This document shows positions 57,601 through 64,000 of a DNA stretch of 64,000 nucleotides, piece by piece; within the stretch, counting starts at the first letter, position 1; each line of letters starts with the position of its first letter. This DNA is from Oxyruncus cristatus (Eukaryota > Chordata > Aves > Passeriformes > Cotingidae), in contig VXAY01004969.1 in assembly GCA_013399855.1 (NCBI GenBank), forward strand, positions 41,769 to 105,768, given 5' to 3'. Under the pieces are notes generated by a model, which saw nothing but the letters and a program-made list of their open reading frames with translations, ran no database searches and was not told the origin of the DNA. Both the position numbers and the translations under genes were made by a program.

Positions 57601-60600
57601 ACACATACACACAGGGCAACTGAATTAAACTAAATTTATATCCATTTGTCACTTCCATATAACTGTTCAAAGTCTTTGCAGGCAAGTATCTCTCTACAGT
57701 TAGTTGTTCCAGCTATCTCAGGCAATGAGACAACAACACAGCGACCTCAAAGAGGTATGCCAAGCCTTGTGATGCATGAAAGCTCTTATTAAATATTCAG
57801 ATGAAAAGATGATCACTTGGAAACCATCATACACCTTGTTATCAAAGATAACATGATCTCAGTCTCAACTTCAAGTAATAGAGAAAAAATTGATTGCTTC
57901 TCCTGTTATCTTTATGTTTCTGACACAAGAAAAAGCTGTGTAATCTCTGTGCATTATTAGTAAGCTGTTCTAGTAAAGCTATAGTGCTGAGTCTGTCATC
58001 CTTACCATATAGCACAACTCCTGTACAGGAGACTGAGCATCTCATCCATGCGAGAGAACAGTTACCACCACACTATGTAGTGTTAACAAGTAACAACAGA
58101 TGTTCTGCCCTACTTATACCTCCAGGACTGAAATCCCCAACCTGCTGAAGTCAACAACAAATCTCCCAATTGAGTGAGTCTAAAAATGTTGCCCTCAGAC
58201 TGCATGGGGGAACTCTGCAGCCCTGAGTGTAAAATAACTGCTGGATTGGGAATACAGGTGGTGTGGCCATCTGTCTCAGACCTTCTTCAGAGAGCTTCAT
58301 CACACTGTATTTTACACAAAACACTGAATTTACATTAAGTTGTAGCCTAAGTTGTAGCTCATCATGAAACTTGGTAAGAGCTAGGATGATTATGGGGCTG
58401 AAACCATTTCATACCAGCCAGCTTCAACTGGTTTCCACTTGAAACCACAAATAACTTCAAATATTATCTAAGGCACTTTGGTTTTTGTGTTCCTTGCCCA
58501 GTACTACTATATTATTATTATTGCCTAAATTATGACAGCACTGAAATTTCTCAGTCAAGCTCAGGGGCTTGCTACAGTAGGCAATTTATAAAGACAGGGC
58601 AAGATCTGGTCCCTCTTCTAAACGGTTTGTATTCTGATTAAAGAGAAACTTTATAATTTGTAGCACTATTTGCCCTCAGTGAATCAAAAGCTAAATCTGA
58701 TGAATCTAAATTATTTTTCATTTTTCACAGGAGTAGGAAAAACCTATCTAATTTGAGCTGGATCATGCAACTCCGTTCTAGGAGGCAGGGAGAAAGAATT
58801 GCTGCGAATCTGAACTTGGACTCCATTTCAAGAGTGTCAGAAATACGTGAAAAAATTCCAAACAGAACAAAAGCTTTTAAGATTTTTACCTTAAACAGGC
58901 AGCTCATATCTACCTCTTATTTTCTCAGTGGTTCACTCAAATCTGTCTGTTTTCCCTTTCTCCTGCCTGCAAAACCACCTTGCATTCTTAGCAGTGTTCT
59001 CACAACATGTACCTCAATTAGATGTAACTGTACCTCTTCAGAAGCTTTTTTCAACACAACTTTGTTATCCGGAAGCCCTTAGGTGTATTACAGACTAGTT
59101 TTTTCTGTGGTCCACCCCAAGAAATGAGATCATTCATCCTGTACCAGACTGCTGCACCTCCATTCACAACCTAACCTACTTCTAAAATCTTCACCCTTCA
59201 TCACCTAAGACCACAGCAATACAAGTGATATTTGTTGACTTGTGTATTTCTAAATTTATGTCAGATGGAGGATGCCAGTGAAATGTGCTCAATGACAAAT
59301 TTAATTGTCAGACTCAATCTATAAATATGCATTTGTTTGCCTTTTGAGCTCTTAGAAAGTCTATTTACCAAGGCTCTTCCTGAAACGATGGGTGGGGTGA
59401 GGATGGACTTCTTTATAATATCCACTGGGGAGTGCTCTTTGTGTCACTGTTGATATTGAGTCTCATTTCACTTATTATCACATATGTTTTTAATTTTTTT
59501 ATTGTTCATTTAGTTTGCATAATGATAGGCACACTTCAAAATGTGGATATAAACAACTGATAAATCTTCACCTAAAAAAACCCATAACAAATGCATACGC
59601 TTCCAGAGGGTTGTTTCTCTTTCAAGCTTTGCATGTCAGTGTCAGCTGTATTTCATTCAAATCCTATCTAAAAATATGGTGAATGGTGAGGGGCAGTTTT
59701 GGGGAAAACTGTTTTCACTAATCATTCCTCCATAATTCAAGGAGAACTGACAGCCTTCTGCTCAGACCTGCTCAGGAAGATTCATTTTTATGAGGGAACG
59801 AGCAGAATTTGAGTCCAAAATGCTCATGTTTCAAAAAGATGTAGTGAGTGAAAACAGGGGATTATGCTGGAGACATGCAGACATGCCACCACAGTTCCCA
59901 GTCCAATGTTGTGCATGAATGCTGATATTAATTACCATATTTTTCACATATTTCTCAATTTGAAATGCACAATTTTTTTCACATTGAATGTAGGAGAGAC
60001 AAGTGGATAAAATTAACCAATGGCTGGAAATTAAACCCAGACAAATTAAAACTGGAAATTATGCACATCTTTATCAGTGAAGGTAATTATATATAGAAGA
60101 AACGATGGAACATCCATCTCTTGCATCTTCACATTACGATGGATGCCTTTTGGGAAGTTATACTACCAAAAAATACCAATTTTGGGGCTCAGGTGGTGAA
60201 ATTCCATTAACACTTAAGTATGGAAAGTTAGACTAGATTATATGGTGGCACATGCTAGATTTGAACACTACAGCCTTACATTTACCCAAAGGTATATGCT
60301 TCTTATTTTGCTCACAATTTATCTCTGTCTCACAAGTATTTTTAGTCTTTTAATCCACACATTCTCCAGAGCTGCACAGCCTGTATACTCCTGAGTGGAT
60401 GAATATCCCAGATATCCACATCGTTGTCTCACAAAAATGAAGTGGCTGAGTCACCTTTCAGTGTACTGCATACTCATTCACCTCGTTTTCATACTGTGTG
60501 TTTCTGATATACTTTCTTCTTTATCTTAGGTATAAAGAGTTCAAAGATTACTATTTTTTTCTGATAGGTAACCACTTATTCAAAAGCCTAGCAGAAGAAC

Positions 60601-60619
60601 ATTTTTCTGTCAGACGTGT

Positions 60620-61783
60620 GTAGCGGTTTTGACCCTGGCCGGATTTCAAATATTCACCAAAAGCTGCTACATTCCCCCTCCCTCTGCAGCACAGAGGAGA
60701 GAAAAAAATTGTTGAGGATTCTTGAGTAGAGATAAGAACTGGGAGATTCACGTGGGGGTAGAACTTAAATTTATTATTAACAAACTAAAAGCTAAATTCA
60801 TTGCTGACAGAGTAAGGGTAAAAGAATAAAACAGTCTTAAACAAACACCTTACCCCCACGCCTCATTCCTCCATCCTCCAGCAGTGCAGGATAGGGGCAG
60901 GGGGATAGGGAAGGGGGGGCTACAGCCAGTTGTTGCTTCTGCTGCGGGTTAAAGTGAGTCCATTTCCTGGACAGCAGCTCTTCTCAATCTGCTGTTCTAC
61001 GGGTCACTTCTCCATGGAGGTGCAGGGGGTCTCTGCACCCCAATGGTCCGCTATGGGCTGCAAGTGGACAACTTGCTTCACCATAGTCTTCACCATAGTC
61101 TTCACCACGGCTGCAGGGAGGGGTCACAGCTCTGAGTCCTTCCCTGCTTCCATGAGGTCCCTTCCCATGGGAGACAGTCCTTGATGGACTTCTTCCTGTG
61201 GGTCACTCACCCAAGGGGGTGCAGTCCTTCATGGGCTGAGTTATACCAACATAGGTTCCCCACCAGGGCCACAAGTCCTACCTGGGACTTGCTTCAGCAT
61301 GGGCTTCTCTCTCCACAGCCACCGGCCACAGGTCTCCTGCAGGACCCTGCTCCACCTTAGGCCTCCCACGGGCTCACAGCCTCCTCAGGCATCCACCTGC
61401 TCCAACATGAGCTACAGGGGGTCTCTGCACTCTAATGATCTTCCACAGGTAGCAGGGGCTTCCGCTCTCAGTCCTTCCCCTGCTGGAGGCCTCCCTCTCC
61501 CCCCTCCTGCTACTCTGACCTTGGAGTCTGCTTGTTTTCCTCTGCTGTTTTCCGGGCTGGAATTTCTTCTGCAACTCCAGCTTTCTCTTCCTCCGTTCTT
61601 AAATACCTTATCACAGAAGCGCATTTTCATTGGCTCTGCCTTGGCCAGGAGCAGGACATTCCCTCCCGGAGCTGGCTATCATTGGCTCTTTTCGTAGGAC
61701 AGTAAAACTTCTAGCAGTGTCTAACTGAAATCACTTTATAGCCATCCTACTACCAAAAACCCAGCCACCTGAACCCATGGCAA
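60620..61783 (-). mobile_element. Solo LTR of a second avian ERV family
   Basis: Left end TGTAGCGGTTTTGACCCTGG and the tandem CCTTCCC/ACGGG-type words (CAGTCCTTGATGGACTTC, TCACAGCCTCCTCAGGCATC) match a common bird LTR. In - orientation two CCAAT boxes (near 61630 and 61685) precede a TATTTAAG TATA box (near 61600), so the LTR points the same way as CALD1. No clear duplication was found, and the right boundary is approximate. Confidence 0.75.
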
Positions 61784-63445
61784 CCTGGCATCCTTAATTT
61801 CTTACCACACCTTTAGAAGCATTTCTTCTACCTTAAACTTTGTTCTAAAAAACTAAAGGCTAAAAAAATGTGCATTTTAACAACTTTTTGTTTGTTTCTT
61901 TTGTTTCAGCTGAGGAAGATCTTTAAATTATTTCCTTGGGCTAAGGATTTGGCTGGAAGACATGACAAAGTAGTTAAGTGTGGGAAAGAAACCATCTTCT
62001 GAGAGGTCTAGCTTGTGCACGTTCTTTTTTATGGTTTCTTGTGATGTTTTTGACATTTAGGTTTTTTCACAGGTAAGGAAAGAGTAGGTACACTCATGCC
62101 TTTAACAGTGTTAAGATTGTAAAGAACTATGGTGCAAACAGTCCACCTTGAAAAATGAAGTATAAAAGGTGACATGCAAGCTAATAACCACAAGGAAAAA
62201 GGACTTCATACTGACAACAAAAATCCTTGGTGACTACCAAGTAATTAATGTTAAAAGCATCCAGGCATTTTATTGCATTGCTGGGGATGGCACTGAAGCC
62301 TCTGGGACAGATCCTGCATTCCCAAATTACTAGTTTCTGTTGAAAATATAAATTTCAGTTTCACAGCTGCCCAATATTTCCAATGCCCTGCCTCTTTTTT
62401 CTTTTTTTTTTTTTTTCCTCAGTTTTCTGCTTATAACAACACAGTTCCTTTGGTTTTAGATTCAAGCCCTAAAATCTGGGCTTTGTAATTAAGAGGCAGT
62501 TGGTAACATCACAGCATCATTCTGCACAAATGCAGAATGACTAATGCACATGGCTATTTTCTTTTCCTTCCTCATGGCTGAAAACTGATCATCTGTTTCA
62601 TAATATGAAATGCAAGCAGATTCTCCAACCACTTTCAAACAACTCTGGAAAATCGCCTCTGAGTACTTCAGCATAAATGGAACACAGGGCTGCTAACATG
62701 AAGGGTAAAAAACAAATACCAAAACAATGTCTAATTTGCCTCCAACATATATTTAGATAAAAGTGCTTTTTGGAAACATACCAGGGAAAAGCACAAAATT
62801 CTCTCGATATGTGAAGTCTGTAATGCTCTGTAGTTTTACTTCATCCATAATAGACATGGCATTGACCTGTCAGTGAGCAGAGCAGTATATTTATCTCATT
62901 TTAATTTATAAGTTTCACACACACAAAAAAAGAAACTGAGCAGAAAACAATAATTATCCAAGTGCCTTCTAGCTGATAACTGGTACTTTTTTACTTCCTT
63001 GAAGCTTCCTGGAATTCACCTAGAACTCTGTTTCCCTGGCAGATAACAAACAGGCAAAAAAGCATAGAAAACAAGCTTGCTTTTTCAAATGTAAAAACAG
63101 TGGAAGCAAACCCCAACCAGTGTGCATACCACTGTAGTTGATGTGGTATTTGCTGACTCCATAGCAAATTGCTTGCTACCACCACATCCAGTCTCTAGTG
63201 CTTTATTGCATATAAAATCCAAAATAATTTATGCCACAGCCTCACCCAGTAATATTTCAGACATATGACTTGAGAATAATGTGCATTTTGCCTAGCTGAG
63301 GCACAAGTAAGGCCTTACAGGATATGCCCCAGAATATATAATCCATAATTTCTACAAAGTCAAACAAGAAATTTTTTTTCTTGTGGTTTTGGGCTGTTGT
63401 ATTCAATGTGGCTTTCAAGGCACTTTCATATCTCAAATTGCTAGC

Positions 63446-64000
63446 TGTCATGGGTTAGTTATTTGTTCTAAAACTAAACGCAGAATTTCTTTTTCTCTTT
63501 TTTCCCTGCCTCACGGTGTGTATGTGTGGGTGGGGGTGCTGTTGAATGGGCGATTTGGTTTTAAGCAGTTATAGTTACACAAAAGAAATGGCTAAACGAA
63601 TGAGCATTTCCAAAGTGATGGTTGATGGTTGATAGCTGGGAAGGGGAAAGGGAGTTCAGTTCTTTTGGTGGCTGGTTTGGAGGGAGGGTGTGTGTTTTTC
63701 GGAGCGGAGAGACAGCTGGTCGCTGAGGCTATGTAGTTTTGGCCGGCGCGGTTTTCTCCTGTTCCTGCCCCTGTTTCTCCCTCGCTCCGGCTGCGCTGGA
63801 TTTCTGCTTGGACTTCATCGGAGAGCAGGCCAATTCTTTGCTCTCCCTTCCCCAGTTCCTGTATCCTGGGAGGACTAAATCAAGGACTGTGGAGAGAGCT
63901 GTTGGACTGGCTGAGGCGGAGTGAGTTGTTCTTTTCCTCTGGGAAAGACCCTCTTTGTTTTTTTGTTCTCTCTCTCCCTTGGAGGCGGGGGAGGGGAAGG
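63446..64000 (+). mobile_element. LTR of the same family as the copy at 16.6-17.6 kb, cut by window end
   Basis: Starts TGTCATGGG after CTAGC. The shared words with the reverse complement of the first copy are TTGTTCTAAAA, CTAAAC(g/a)C(a/g)G, the purine-rich GTGTG block and CTGCTTGGACTTCAT. If it is a solo LTR of about 1 kb it should end near 64.45 kb, followed by CTAGC. It cannot be told from a full provirus inside this window. Confidence 0.8.

Larger units (their letters stand above)
54625..64000 (-). other. Upstream CALD1 intron or 5' flank
   Basis: AT-rich unique sequence to about 60.6 kb, then a complete LTR, then more unique DNA and a partial LTR. I searched by eye for the first coding exon (MDDFE) and for the non-muscle alternative first exon and found neither. 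G-rich or T-rich simple runs occur, for example at 62395-62417. Confidence 0.7.

Noticed and set aside
60930..61697. Frames of 66-132 codons near 61 kb
   Set aside because: They lie within the LTR at 60620-61783 and reflect its repeated CCAC/TCCT words.
54625..63445. First coding exon of CALD1 or the non-muscle alternative exon
   Set aside because: I looked for the reverse complement of codons for MDDFERRRE and for the alternative start and found no match.

Overview
The window is nuclear DNA from a bird, most likely a passerine. It is AT-rich, has split vertebrate genes with GT-AG introns, carries many CR1 LINE tails ending in ATTCTGTG-type octamers, one tRNA-Ile-derived SINE with a CR1-like tail (TguSINE1 type), and long terminal repeats of avian endogenous retroviruses. 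An RTE-type LINE fragment resembling AviRTE would fit a suboscine passerine, but that is inference from remembered family distributions.

Two protein-coding genes are visible and converge tail to tail. On the + strand at 8.6-19.7 kb lies a complete ten-exon aldo-keto reductase of the AKR1B (aldose reductase) group. It starts in a CpG island, encodes 317 residues, and every exon size and phase matches what I remember of the human AKR1B1 layout. On the - strand from 54.6 kb down to about 21.3 kb lie the last 13 coding exons of CALD1 (caldesmon), including the large smooth-muscle exon with the Glu/Lys/Arg/Ala helix repeat and the C-terminal calmodulin- and actin-binding exons. The first coding exon of CALD1 was not found and is presumably beyond 64 kb. 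The AKR1B-CALD1 neighbourhood agrees with human 7q33.

Region by region: 1-8.4 kb is intergenic with a few CR1 tails and a possible terminal exon of an upstream gene at the very start. 8.47-9.13 kb is the AKR1B CpG island. 8.6-19.7 kb is AKR1B, whose intron 5 holds an RTE-like insertion with a 12-bp target-site duplication and a 276-bp assembly gap, and whose intron 7 holds a solo LTR with a 5-bp duplication. 19.7-21.3 kb separates the two polyadenylation regions. 21.3-54.6 kb is CALD1, with a 1.4-kb CR1 in one intron; a single N there separates two nearly identical 232-bp copies, which looks like an assembly error. 54.6-64 kb is the 5' part of a CALD1 intron or its upstream flank, with one complete LTR and the first 555 bp of another that belongs to the same family as the AKR1B intron copy.

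AKR1B is a cytosolic NADPH-dependent carbonyl reductase and caldesmon is a thin-filament regulator. They share a locus, not a pathway. I see no undescribed multi-gene system here. The most useful leads are two substitutions in the AKR1B active-site pocket, the apparent loss of the internal splice donor that makes non-muscle caldesmon in other vertebrates, the RTE insertion and the false duplication.
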